From positions 1,052,198 through 1,116,197 of the forward strand of contig NZ_AP023355.1 of assembly GCF_016865425.1 (NCBI RefSeq): 64,000 nucleotides of DNA. Direction: 5' to 3'. Under the pieces are notes generated by a model. That model did no database searches and was not told the DNA's origin. It saw only the letters and a program-made list of their open reading frames with translations. This stretch comes from Actinocatenispora thailandica (GTDB taxonomy: Bacteria; Actinomycetota; Actinomycetes; Mycobacteriales; Micromonosporaceae). Each line of letters opens with the position of its first letter. Position 1 is the stretch's first letter. The position numbers were made by a program, and so were the translations under genes. This document shows, piece after piece, positions 17,141 through 24,953 of the stretch.

Positions 17141-17175
17141 CGACCTTCGTCGCGATCACCGTGCGACTTTCGTCG
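17141..17175. promoter_or_regulatory. Two CGAC-YTTC-GTCG palindromes, candidate response-regulator sites
   Basis: CGACCTTCGTCG (17141-17152) and CGACTTTCGTCG (17164-17175) differ by one base and are offset by 23 bp, about two helical turns. Each is a short palindrome with CGAC and GTCG arms. They lie between the divergent membrane-protein gene and the kinase-regulator operon. NarL-type regulators bind comparable short inverted repeats, so these are inferred binding sites for the regulator at 18455. Confidence 0.6.
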
Positions 17176-17223
17176 GTACCCGGCGGCGATGCGTGGCGGC
17201 GGGGCGGCGGCTGCGTAGCGTGG

Positions 17224-18477
17224 GTGACCGTGCAGGAAACTCCCCCGTCGCGGCACACCCGGACCGGCCCGCTGGCCGTGGTGCTGCTCGCCGCCGCCGC
17301 GCTCGGCTCGGTACCGCTGGCGCTGGATGGCGCCGCCGACCCGGCGGCGCTGGCGACGGTGTGGCTGGTCACCGGCCTGCAACTGGCCGCGACGCCGGCC
17401 GTGCTGCTGCTGCGCACCCGGCCGGTCGCGGCGGCCGTGCTGGTCGCCGCGGTCGTGGTGGCGGGCCTGCTGCCCACCCTGGTCGCGCCGACGGCGCCGC
17501 TGCTGCGCTACACCGGGGTGAACCTGTGGCCGCCGCTCGCGCTGTCCACGGTGGTGATCGGGTTGCGCCTGGGCGCGCCGCAGCGCCGCGCGGTCCCGGT
17601 GTGGGTACTGATCGCCGCCGGCACCGTGCTCGCCGCCCGGCCGTGGCAGCCGACCTGGGTGGACACGCCGATCGGGCTGCTGCACACCGCGGTGCCGGCG
17701 CTGCTCGGGCTGTACCTGGCCGCCCGCGTGCAGATGGTCCGCACCCTGCGCGAGCGCGCCGAGCTGGCCGAACGGGAACGGGTCCTGCTGACCGAACGGG
17801 CCCGCGCGGGCGAACGTACCCGGCTCGCCGCCGAGTTGCACGATTCGGTGGCGCACCGGGTGAACCTGATGGTGCTGCAGGCCGGCGCGCTCCGGATGAC
17901 CTCGCCGGACCAGCCGGTACGGGACGCGGCGGAGGCGCTGCGGGTCACCGGCTGCCAGGCGCTGGAGGAGCTGTCCGACCTGCTCGGTGTGCTGCGCCGC
18001 GGCCCGGATCGCACCGAGCGGCCCGACGAGGCCGTTCTGCCGGCCGGGCCGGGCCTGCCGGTCGGGCCGCCGGGTGAGCTGGCCGCGCTGGTGGCCGACT
18101 CGCGCGCGGTCGGGTTGCCGGTCGAGCTGGACCAGGCCGGCGATCCGGCACTCGCCTCACCGGTCGTGCGGCGCACCGCCTACCGGGTGGTCCAGGAGGG
18201 GTTGACGAACGTGCACAAGCACGCGCCCGGCGCGCCGGTGACGGTGACCGTGCGGTACCGGACCGATCAGGTGCACCTGATTGTCCACAATGGACAGTCT
18301 CCCGGCCCGGCGGCGGGCGGCGTCGACCTGGCCGGTACCGGTACCGGCAGCGGCATCGCCGGCCTCCGCGGCCGGCTCGACGCGATCGGCGGCAGCCTGC
18401 GCGCCGGCCCGACCGGGCACGGCGGGTTCCAGCTGGATGCGAGAATGCCTTCCCATGTGTCCACCAGTACCGGCTGA
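17224..18477 (+). CDS. Two-component sensor histidine kinase (NarL/DesK type)
   Basis: A 417-residue membrane kinase. About five hydrophobic helices occupy residues 15-165. The dimerisation domain HisKA_3 begins near 195 with RLAAELHDSVAHRVNLMVLQ; the phosphorylated His is H206. The ATP-binding domain has its N box in EGLTNVHKHAPGA near 330 and G box in GSGIAGLRGRLDAIGG near 385. No extracellular sensor domain is seen, so signal input is probably from the membrane itself. GTG at 17224 and at 17230 are both possible starts; no strong ribosome site marks either. The last 23 bp overlap the response-regulator gene. Two candidate operators lie just upstream. Confidence 0.88.
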   Translation: MTVQETPPSRHTRTGPLAVVLLAAAALGSVPLALDGAADPAALATVWLVTGLQLAATPAVLLLRTRPVAAAVLVAAVVVAGLLPTLVAPTAPLLRYTGVNLWPPLALSTVVIGLRLGAPQRRAVPVWVLIAAGTVLAARPWQPTWVDTPIGLLHTAVPALLGLYLAARVQMVRTLRERAELAERERVLLTERARAGERTRLAAELHDSVAHRVNLMVLQAGALRMTSPDQPVRDAAEALRVTGCQALEELSDLLGVLRRGPDRTERPDEAVLPAGPGLPVGPPGELAALVADSRAVGLPVELDQAGDPALASPVVRRTAYRVVQEGLTNVHKHAPGAPVTVTVRYRTDQVHLIVHNGQSPGPAAGGVDLAGTGTGSGIAGLRGRLDAIGGSLRAGPTGHGGFQLDARMPSHVSTSTG

Positions 18478-19129
18478 CCGCGTCGTCCGGGTCCTGCTCG
18501 TCGACGACGAGGCGATGGTCTGCGCCTACCTGCGCACGATCCTGACCACCGCCGCCGACATCGAGGTCGTCGGTACCGCCGCCGACGGCGCGGCGGCGTT
18601 CGACGCGGTCACCCGGCTGCGCCCGCAGGTGGTGCTGATGGACCTGCGGATGCCCGGTACGGACGGGCTGGTCGCCACCGAACGCATCACCGCGCTGCCC
18701 GAGCCGCCGGCGGTGGTGGCGTTGACCACCTTCGACACCGACGAGTACGTGACCCGCGCGCTGCGGGCGGGCGCGGCCGGCTTCCTGCTCAAGTCGACGC
18801 CGCCGGAGGATCTGATCGGCCTGGTACGGGTCGCCGCGGACGGCCACACGGTGCTGTCCGCCGCGGCGACCCGGCGGCTGCTCGCCGCCTCGGCGGCTCC
18901 GGCGGCGCCGCCCGAGCCGGTCGCCCGGCTGGTCGCCGAGCTGACCGACCGGGAACGCGAGGTGCTCGGCTGCCTCGGCGCCGGGCTGTCCAACGCGGCC
19001 ATCGCGGCCCGGCTGTACCTGAGCGAAGCCACCGTCAAGGGGTACGTGTCCCGGCTGCTGGTCAAGCTCGCCTGCCGCAACCGGACCCAGGCCGGCCTGC
19101 TCGCCCGCGACGCCGGCCTCACCTCCTGA
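18455..19129 (+). CDS. NarL/FixJ-family response regulator
   Basis: A 224-residue regulator. The receiver domain has acidic D17-D18 (LLVDDEAM), the phosphoacceptor D63 (VVLMDLRMPG), a conserved Thr in ALTTFDTDEYV and Lys in AGFLLKSTPPEDL. The LuxR-type HTH occupies the last 65 residues (LTDREREVLGCLGAGLSNAAIAARL, with TVKGYVSRLLVKL in the recognition helix region). ATG 18455 was chosen over ATG 18437 because it gives the usual short lead-in. The 23-bp overlap with the kinase gene indicates coupled translation and a cognate pair. It probably binds the CGAC-YTTC-GTCG repeats upstream of the kinase. Confidence 0.9.
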   Translation: MCPPVPADRVVRVLLVDDEAMVCAYLRTILTTAADIEVVGTAADGAAAFDAVTRLRPQVVLMDLRMPGTDGLVATERITALPEPPAVVALTTFDTDEYVTRALRAGAAGFLLKSTPPEDLIGLVRVAADGHTVLSAAATRRLLAASAAPAAPPEPVARLVAELTDREREVLGCLGAGLSNAAIAARLYLSEATVKGYVSRLLVKLACRNRTQAGLLARDAGLTS

Positions 19130-19311
19130 GGCCGGTGGCGGGGCCGGCGGCGACCCGACGCCCGCTCCGGCCGGTGCGCGCCGCCAGCTGATGCCCGGCA
19201 CCGGTGCGCGCGGCCCGCTGATGCCCGGTTCGGCCGGTGGTGCGCGGTGGGCTGGTTACGATCGGCGGTATGCGCACGCCGCCACCGCAGGACGCCGTGC
19301 CGGCCGGGCCG

Positions 19312-20190
19312 TCACCGGGCCAGCAGGTCGCGGAGCGCGGCGGTGATCTCGGCGGGTGCCTCCTCGGCCATGAAGTGCCCGGCGTTGGTGGTCAGGTGCT
19401 GCAGGTCGGGCGCCCAGGCCCGCCAGACGGCGGCGGCGTCGTAGCCGAGCGCGTCGCCCCAGTCCTGCTGGATCACCGTGACCGGCATCCGCAGCTGGCG
19501 GCCCAGGTCGGCGTCGGCCTGGTCGTGCCGGATGTCGATGCCGGCCGAGGCGCGGTAGTCGGCCACGATCGAGGGCACCGCGTGCGCACTCGCGGCGAGG
19601 TAGGCGGCGCGGTACTCGGGCTCGATCGTGTCCGGCCGGCTCGACCAGGCGTCGAGGAAGTGGCCGAAGAACTCGTCCGCGCTGCGCTCGATCATCAGCT
19701 CCGGCAGGCCGGGCGGCTGCGCCATCAGGTACAGGTGGAAGCCGACCGCGGCGGACACGCCGTGCAGCACCTGCCAGGTGTCCAGGGTCGGTACCACGTC
19801 GAGGCTGCCGAAGTGGGTGACCCGGTCCGGGTGGTCCAGCGCGGTACGAAACCCGACGAGCGCGCCCCGGTCGTGCCCGGCCAGGGCGAACCGGTCGTAG
19901 CCCAGCGCGGTGGCCAGCGCGACGATGTCACCGCCCATGGTGCGCTTGGCGTACGTCGTCTCGTCGGTGGCGGCCGGCTTGTCGCTGGCGCCGTAGCCGC
20001 GCAGGTCCGGGCAGATCACGGTGTGCTCGGCGGCCAGCTCGCGGGCCACGTACCGCCACATCAGGTGCGTCTGCGGGAACCCGTGCAGCAGGACCAGCGG
20101 GCTGCCGGTGCCGCCGATCGCCACGTTGAGCGCGACGCCGTCGGCGACGGGCACCCGCCGGTACTCGAAGTCGGTGATGGTGCTGGTCAT
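19312..20190 (-). CDS. Alpha/beta hydrolase of the haloacetate dehalogenase/epoxide hydrolase group
   Basis: A 292-residue enzyme with the oxyanion motif LLHGFPQTHLMW (residues 34-45), a nucleophile elbow GHDRGA with D107, an acid D131 (SLDVVPT) and the catalytic H272 (NAGHFMAEE). Use of Asp as nucleophile fits dehalogenases and epoxide hydrolases rather than esterases. Fluoroacetate dehalogenases carry Arg at both positions +1 and +4 after the nucleophile; here R108 is kept but the +4 residue is Leu (L111), so carboxylate substrates such as haloacetates are less certain. The ATG has an AAGGAG ribosome site. The gene is divergent from a SARP regulator with 154 bp between, which suggests possible regulation by it. 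Confidence 0.82.
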   Translation of the reverse strand: MTSTITDFEYRRVPVADGVALNVAIGGTGSPLVLLHGFPQTHLMWRYVARELAAEHTVICPDLRGYGASDKPAATDETTYAKRTMGGDIVALATALGYDRFALAGHDRGALVGFRTALDHPDRVTHFGSLDVVPTLDTWQVLHGVSAAVGFHLYLMAQPPGLPELMIERSADEFFGHFLDAWSSRPDTIEPEYRAAYLAASAHAVPSIVADYRASAGIDIRHDQADADLGRQLRMPVTVIQQDWGDALGYDAAAVWRAWAPDLQHLTTNAGHFMAEEAPAEITAALRDLLAR

Positions 20191-20344
20191 GCTCGCTGCT
20201 CCTTGCTCGATTGCCGGTGTCCGGGTCCACCGTGCCCGGGGCCGATCAGCATCCGATCAGCAGCGGCTGGTGCGCGGTGAGCCGGCGGCGTGCGAGTGAC
20301 GCGTCCCGGTGCCCTGCCGGGTTCCGGGCGCGGGCGGAGCCGCG

Positions 20345-22309
20345 GTGAGCGGCCCGGTCACCGTCGGGGTGCTCGGCGCGGTCACCGCGTGGGACGCCGA
20401 CGGCGCCGAGATCGCGCTGAAGGGGCCGCGGCACCGGGCGGTACTCGCCCGGCTGGTCGCCGCCCGCGGCCGGTCGGTGTCGCTGCCGATCCTGGTCGAC
20501 GACCTGTGGCCGGCGCCACCGGCCAACCCGGCCGGCGCGATCCGTACCTTCGTCGGTGACCTGCGCCGGGCGCTGGAACCGGACCGGCCGCCGCGCGCCG
20601 CGCCGCGGGTGCTGGTCACCGCGGGCGCCGGGTACGCGCTGCGGCTGCCCACCGAGCTGCTCGACGCGAGCCGGTTCGAGGCGGCGGTGCGCGCGGCCCG
20701 TACCGCCGCGCCGGTCGAGGCCGCCGGCACCCTCGCGGTGGCGCTGGGTTGGTGGCGCGGCCCCGCGTACGGGCAGTTCGCGGAGGAGCCGTGGGCCCGC
20801 GCCGACCGGGCCCGGCTGACCGAGCTGCGGCTGCAGGCGGTGGAGCTGTCCGCGGGCGCCCGGCTGGCGCTGGGCCGGGCCGCCGAGGTGGTACCCGATC
20901 TCGACGCGCACCTGGCCGACCATCCGTGGCGGGAGCGGGCGTGGGCGATGCTCGCCGAGGCGCTGCGGGACACCGACCGGCAGGCCGAGGCGCTGGCGGT
21001 GCTGCGCCGGGCCCGGTCGATGCTGGTCGACCGGCTCGGGCTGGACCCGAGCCCGGCCCTGCAGCAGCTGGAGACCGACATCCTTCGCCGGTCCGAGCCG
21101 GCGCCGGCGGGGCACGACGACGTGGCGGACCGGATCTGGCTGCGCGCCGCGTCGAGCTACCGCTCGACCCCGGGCGCGCGTACCCGGCTGCGCTCCACCG
21201 TGGACCTGCTGCGCACCCTCGCGGTCACCGGCGGGCCGGGGCTGGTGGAGGCGCGGGCGCAGCGGCTGGACACCATCCGGGCGGCGGAGGAGCTCGGCGA
21301 CGTCGAGCTGACCGCGCGGGTCATCGGCGGCTACGACGTGCCGGCGATCTGGTCCCGGGTGGACGACGAGGAGCAGGCCGCCGAGGTGGTCGCGGCGGCG
21401 CGGCGCACCCTCGCCCGGTTGCCGGCCGGCGGCCCGGTCGCGCACCGGGCCCGGCTGCTCGCCACCATCGCGGTGGAGTCCCGCGGCGGTGGCGACCCGG
21501 CGGTACGGTCCGCGGCCGAGGAGGCGGTGACGCTCGCCCGCGCGGCCGGTGACCCGGCGCTGCTCGCGTTCGCGCTGAACGGCCTGTTCCTCCAGTCGTT
21601 CGGCCGGACCGGGCTGGCCGCGGAGCGCGCCGCGATCGGCGCCGAACTGGTCGAGCTGGCCGCCGGCCGCGGGTTGACCACCTACGAGCTGCTCGGCCAC
21701 CTGATCGGCATGCAGGCTGCCGCCGGCCTCGGCGACGTGTCCGCGGCGGACGGGCACGCCGGGGCCGCCGACGCGCTCGCCCGCCGGTACGAGTCGCCGC
21801 TGGTCGCCGTGTTCACCACCTGGTACCGGGCGCTGCGGACGGCGATCACCGGGGCGGCGCCGGACACTACGGTGACCGCCTACCGGCAGGCCGCGGCGCT
21901 GCTCGACGGCGCCGGGATGCCCGGGATGCGGCACGGGCTGCTCCCGCTCGCGCTGCTGAGCGTGCGGCGCAGCAACGGCATCCCGGCACCGACCGGGGAG
22001 CTGGACTGGGGCCCGTACCGGCCGTGGGTGCGGCCGCTGACGCTGCTCGCGGCGGGCCGCACCGGGGCGGCGGGTGCGGCGCTGCGGGCGGTACCGGAGC
22101 CGCGGCACGATCACCTGGCCGAGGCGCTGTGGTGCCTCGTCGGCGATGCCGCGGTGCAGCTGGGCGACCGTACCGTGATGGGCGGCGCCCGGGACGCGTT
22201 GCGGCCGGCGGCCGGCGAACTCGCCGGTGCCGGCAGCGGCGTGCTCACTCTCGGCCCGGTGTCCGACCACCTGTCCCGGCTGTCCGCGGCGCTGGCCGGC
22301 CGGCGCTGA
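20345..22309 (+). CDS. SARP/BTAD-domain transcriptional regulator
   Basis: A 654-residue regulator. Residues 1-90 are the winged-helix SARP DNA-binding domain (VTVGVLGAVTAWDADGAEI at the start and GAGYALRLP at its end), 95-240 the BTAD domain ending RLGLDPSPALQQLE. The remaining 400 residues are helical TPR-like repeats without a P-loop, so this is a SARP with a repeat tail instead of the NB-ARC ATPase seen in the genes at 4833 and 9059. The GTG at 20345 places the DNA-binding domain at the N terminus; no strong ribosome site is visible. The 3-prime end overlaps the opposite-strand DUF3995 gene by 65 bp. Probable target: the divergent hydrolase or a distant pathway. Confidence 0.82.
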   Translation: MSGPVTVGVLGAVTAWDADGAEIALKGPRHRAVLARLVAARGRSVSLPILVDDLWPAPPANPAGAIRTFVGDLRRALEPDRPPRAAPRVLVTAGAGYALRLPTELLDASRFEAAVRAARTAAPVEAAGTLAVALGWWRGPAYGQFAEEPWARADRARLTELRLQAVELSAGARLALGRAAEVVPDLDAHLADHPWRERAWAMLAEALRDTDRQAEALAVLRRARSMLVDRLGLDPSPALQQLETDILRRSEPAPAGHDDVADRIWLRAASSYRSTPGARTRLRSTVDLLRTLAVTGGPGLVEARAQRLDTIRAAEELGDVELTARVIGGYDVPAIWSRVDDEEQAAEVVAAARRTLARLPAGGPVAHRARLLATIAVESRGGGDPAVRSAAEEAVTLARAAGDPALLAFALNGLFLQSFGRTGLAAERAAIGAELVELAAGRGLTTYELLGHLIGMQAAAGLGDVSAADGHAGAADALARRYESPLVAVFTTWYRALRTAITGAAPDTTVTAYRQAAALLDGAGMPGMRHGLLPLALLSVRRSNGIPAPTGELDWGPYRPWVRPLTLLAAGRTGAAGAALRAVPEPRHDHLAEALWCLVGDAAVQLGDRTVMGGARDALRPAAGELAGAGSGVLTLGPVSDHLSRLSAALAGRR

Positions 22310-22823
22310 CGGCCGGCGGGGTGCCGTTGGCGGGGCGGGCATCCGGGCGGCGCCCGGCCTGGCTTCGTCCCCACCGGTCGCGCCGCTCCCGGCGCAGCAG
22401 TACCAGCCCGGCGGCGCCGAGCAGCAGGCACAGCGGCGTGTAGAGCGCCAGGTTGAGCGCGAAGAAGGCGGTCGCCGGATCGGCGGCGAACAGCCAGCCG
22501 AGGCCGGCCACCGCCCGTACCGCGATGCCGCCGGTCACCGCCAGCGTCGCCAGGTACGGCAGCCAGTGCGGTAGTCGCCGGCCGGTCGCGCCGAGCAGCC
22601 CGGCCCGCGCGGCCACCAGCGCCGCACCGCCGAACAGCAGCACCGCCAGCGGGACCAGTACCGGCGGGGTGAACGGCACCTGCCGGTCGAGCAGCGCGGC
22701 GGACAGCGTCCGGTGGTCGGGTGCCGGCCACGGGCTGCCGGTCACGGCCCAGAACGTGTGCAGGCCGCCGTCGGCGGCCAGTACCGACGCCATCGTGGCG
22801 CCGGCGATCGGACGGAGCCTCAC
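22245..22823 (-). CDS. DUF3995 membrane protein
   Basis: A 192-residue membrane protein with four hydrophobic helices (about 5-25, 52-70, 85-105 and 118-138), followed by a polar, Arg/Pro/Gly-rich tail. The arrangement LHTFWAVTGSPWP near residue 21 and a GWLFAADPATAFFALNLALY-like late helix fits DUF3995, a family of small integral membrane proteins of unknown role. GTG 22823 has a clear GGGAGG site 6-7 bases upstream. The tail overlaps the end of the SARP gene on the other strand, so its last 20 residues may not be under strong selection. Confidence 0.68.
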   Translation of the reverse strand: MRLRPIAGATMASVLAADGGLHTFWAVTGSPWPAPDHRTLSAALLDRQVPFTPPVLVPLAVLLFGGAALVAARAGLLGATGRRLPHWLPYLATLAVTGGIAVRAVAGLGWLFAADPATAFFALNLALYTPLCLLLGAAGLVLLRRERRDRWGRSQAGRRPDARPANGTPPAVSAGRPAPRTAGTGGRTPGRE

Positions 22824-23152
22824 CGTTACCTCCCTGTGGTCCGGGCCGCGAGCGGCGTCGCGGCCGGGGAGGCCGCCTGGGGCGTCGCCGTTGGGCGGGC
22901 CCGCCTGCGCCTTCCCGGCCACCCGACGCGGTGCTGCCGGGCCCGGTTGGAGCCGGCCGGTCGCGGGTCGACCGGCCCGATCTCGTACGGACAGAGCCGC
23001 GTCACGGTCGGGTCGCTCCGTTCGGTGAACCACCTCACAGTCGGGAACGTTCGGCCGCCCGGCAGGCTCCTTCCCGGTACACCGACGAGACGGAGGTAGC
23101 CGAGGGACCGTCGCGCCGGGTACGGCCGACCGCAGGACCGGCGGCCGTGCCG
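22824..23152. other. 329-bp region upstream of sigma-factor gene
   Basis: No gene is evident. It carries the divergent promoters of the DUF3995 gene and the sigma-factor operon. GGGAACGTT near 23042 resembles the GGAAC -35 element of ECF-controlled promoters, but no clear CGTC-type -10 element follows at the normal distance, so autoregulation is only a possibility. Confidence 0.35.
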
Positions 23153-23779
23153 ATGACCGCGCCCGATCGCCGCGGCGACGCCTCGGGCGACCGGGCGCAG
23201 CTGGCACCACTCGACGCCGCTGCGCCCGGACGGGAGGAGCGGGTCGCGCTGGTGGTGCGCGACGCGCAGCGCGGTGACCTGCTCGCGCTGCACGAACTGC
23301 TGGACCTGATCACCCCGTACGTGCGGCGACTGTGCGGACCGATCGCCCTCGCGGACGGGCCGGACGCCGCGCAGGAGGCGCTGATCGTGATCCTGCGCAA
23401 CCTGCGGTCCCTGCGCAGCCCGGAAGCGCTGTTCGGCTGGGTACGGGTGATCACCGTCCGGGAGGCGGTCCGGGTGGCCCGCCGCTCGGCCCGGACGGTA
23501 CCGGCCGAGCTGGCCGAGATCCCGGCGCCGGGCGACCCGGTACTCGCCGTCGACGTCGCCGACGTGCTGCGCCGCCTCGCGCCGGAACACCGCGCGGTGC
23601 TGACACTGCGCGACCTGGAGGGCCTCGACGAGGCGCACGCCGCGCGGCTGCTCGGCGTACCGGCCGGCACGGTCCGGTCCCGGCTGTTCCGCGCCCGCCG
23701 GATGTTCCGGCGGGCCTGGCTGGCCGGCGAGCCGGCGGACCGGGACGAGGTTCGCTCGACCGAGAGGAGACCGCGGTGA
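23153..23779 (+). CDS. ECF-like RNA polymerase sigma factor
   Basis: A 208-residue sigma-70 family protein. Region 2 spans about 35-105 (AHELLDLITPYVRRLC-like start, DAAQEALIVILRNLRSL, then LFGWVRVITVREAVRVARR, the -10 reading part) and region 4 about 135-190 (LRRLAPEHRAVLTLRDLEGLDEAHAARLLG, with GTVRSRLFRARRMF as the recognition helix). There is no region 1 or 3, as in ECF factors. ATG 23153 is used; GTG 23147 is an in-frame alternative. No anti-sigma gene is seen; instead the stop overlaps the GTG of an SRPBCC-like gene, with S26 peptidase next. I infer that it directs expression of the peptide-processing genes around it, but a promoter match was not established. Confidence 0.8.
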   Translation: MTAPDRRGDASGDRAQLAPLDAAAPGREERVALVVRDAQRGDLLALHELLDLITPYVRRLCGPIALADGPDAAQEALIVILRNLRSLRSPEALFGWVRVITVREAVRVARRSARTVPAELAEIPAPGDPVLAVDVADVLRRLAPEHRAVLTLRDLEGLDEAHAARLLGVPAGTVRSRLFRARRMFRRAWLAGEPADRDEVRSTERRPR

Positions 23780-24261
23780 ACCGGCCACATTCCCGCTGGC
23801 CCGTCGCCGAACTCGACGACCTGCGGCGGCTCCGCGCCGTCCACGCCGCGTACCCCGGTGCGTGGTTGACCGAGACGACGCTGCCGGTGCCGTTCGCCGC
23901 GTCCTGGCCGGTGTTGCGGGACCTGGAACGCGAGTTCCCGGCGCTGGTGCCGGACATCCGGCGGCTGCGGGTGCTGGCCGCCGACGGCGAACGCCTGCAG
24001 GTGCACGTCCTGGGCCGCAGCGGGCTGCGGGGCCGATTCGACGGCGTGCTGCGGGACGGCTGGTGTCTGCTGCGCAACCGGTTCCTGGTGTTCGGGATGG
24101 CCGCCGTGCCGGCCGGCGAGCACACCCGGGTCGGCTACCTGGCCGGCAACGTGCTGCCGGGCGCTCGGGTGCTCGCGCCGCTGCTCGTGCCGGCTCGGCG
24201 CCGCATCGGTCGTCGGGTCGTCGGCAACCTGCACCGCCGCTTCCCCGGACGGGCCGGATAG
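23776..24261 (+). CDS. Small SRPBCC-like protein coupled to the sigma factor
   Basis: A 161-residue protein whose GTG overlaps the sigma-factor stop (GTGA), so translation is coupled. From residue 28 it reads WLTETTLPVPFAASWPVLRDL, then beta-rich stretches LQVHVLGRSGLRGRFDGVL and CLLRNRFLVFGMAAVP, and a C-terminal basic helix (ARRRIGRRVVGNLHRRF). This strand-helix order resembles SRPBCC (START-like) ligand-binding folds, though no diagnostic motif is present. Position suggests a partner of the sigma factor, possibly a ligand sensor in place of an anti-sigma factor; that is a guess. Confidence 0.6.
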   Translation: MNRPHSRWPVAELDDLRRLRAVHAAYPGAWLTETTLPVPFAASWPVLRDLEREFPALVPDIRRLRVLAADGERLQVHVLGRSGLRGRFDGVLRDGWCLLRNRFLVFGMAAVPAGEHTRVGYLAGNVLPGARVLAPLLVPARRRIGRRVVGNLHRRFPGRAG

Positions 24262-24330
24262 GCTTGCCGCCACGGCGATCCGGCGCCGGGCACGGCAGCG
24301 GTACCGGCGGCGCGCCGGACCTGGACGGGG

Positions 24331-24822
24331 GTGGTGGCGGTGCGTTCGGTGGCGGTGCTGGTCGGGGGAGTCGTCGCGGTCGGCGCGGTCGCCGCCGCGC
24401 TGGTCGCCGCGCGCCGGCAGCTGGTCGCGGTGGCGGTCAGCGGATCGAGCATGGCGCCGGCGCTGGATCCCGGTGATCGGGTGCTGGTGCGCCGGCGCCG
24501 CCCGGAGGCCGTGCGGGTCGGCCAGATCGTGGTCGTCGAGGGGCCGCCGAACCCGGACGTGCCGGACTGGTCGGGGTTGCCGGCGTTCGACGGCCGCCTC
24601 GACGGCCGGCACTGGTTCATCAAGCGGGTCGCGGCGCTGCCCGGGGACCCGGTGCCGGCGACGGTGCGGGCGGCGGTCGCCGAGCCGGCCGCGCCGGTAC
24701 CACCGGGGTGCCTGGTGCTGTTGGGGGACAACGACCGGAGCGTCGACTCCCGGTCGCTCGGCTACTTCCCGGCCGAACGCCTGCTCGGCACCGTCGTCCG
24801 GGAACTCGGCCGCGCCCGCTGA
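24331..24822 (+). CDS. S26-family signal peptidase
   Basis: A 163-residue membrane peptidase. One N-terminal helix (about 5-27) anchors a short catalytic domain. Box B is SGSSMAPAL with the nucleophile S40; box D is WFIKRVAALPGD with the general base K98; box E is LGDNDRSVDSRS. It is close to the minimal IMP-like or TraF-like size rather than housekeeping SipS. GTG 24331 is used; GTG 24340 is also possible. Such stand-alone peptidases beside an exporter usually remove the leader of one dedicated secreted peptide. The facing operon at 24954-28256 encodes an exporter without a peptidase domain and a Cys-rich peptide with an A-x-A-like TASA-C junction, so that peptide is the inferred substrate. 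Confidence 0.85.
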   Translation: MVAVRSVAVLVGGVVAVGAVAAALVAARRQLVAVAVSGSSMAPALDPGDRVLVRRRRPEAVRVGQIVVVEGPPNPDVPDWSGLPAFDGRLDGRHWFIKRVAALPGDPVPATVRAAVAEPAAPVPPGCLVLLGDNDRSVDSRSLGYFPAERLLGTVVRELGRAR

Positions 24823-24860
24823 CCCACCGCCGCGACCGCCGCAGCCCGACCGCTCGGGCC

Positions 24861-24916
24861 CGGCCGTCACAGCGCGGCCGTCGCGGCGCGGCCGTCACGG
24901 CGCGGCCGTCACGGCG
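24861..24916 (+). repeat. Four tandem copies of a 14-bp repeat
   Basis: Units CGGCCGTCACAGCG, CGGCCGTCGCGGCG, then CGGCCGTCACGGCG twice, lie end to end between the convergent S26 peptidase and ABC exporter genes. The copies differ at one or two positions. Unit length and lack of spacers exclude a CRISPR array. Slipped-strand variation at this site is likely. Confidence 0.85.
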
Positions 24917-24953
24917 CGATCGGTCGGCCCGGGCTGACGGGCCGCGACCGTGG

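Noticed and set aside
24861-24916. Possible CRISPR array
   Set aside because: The 14-bp units are contiguous without spacers and number only four; no cas gene is near.
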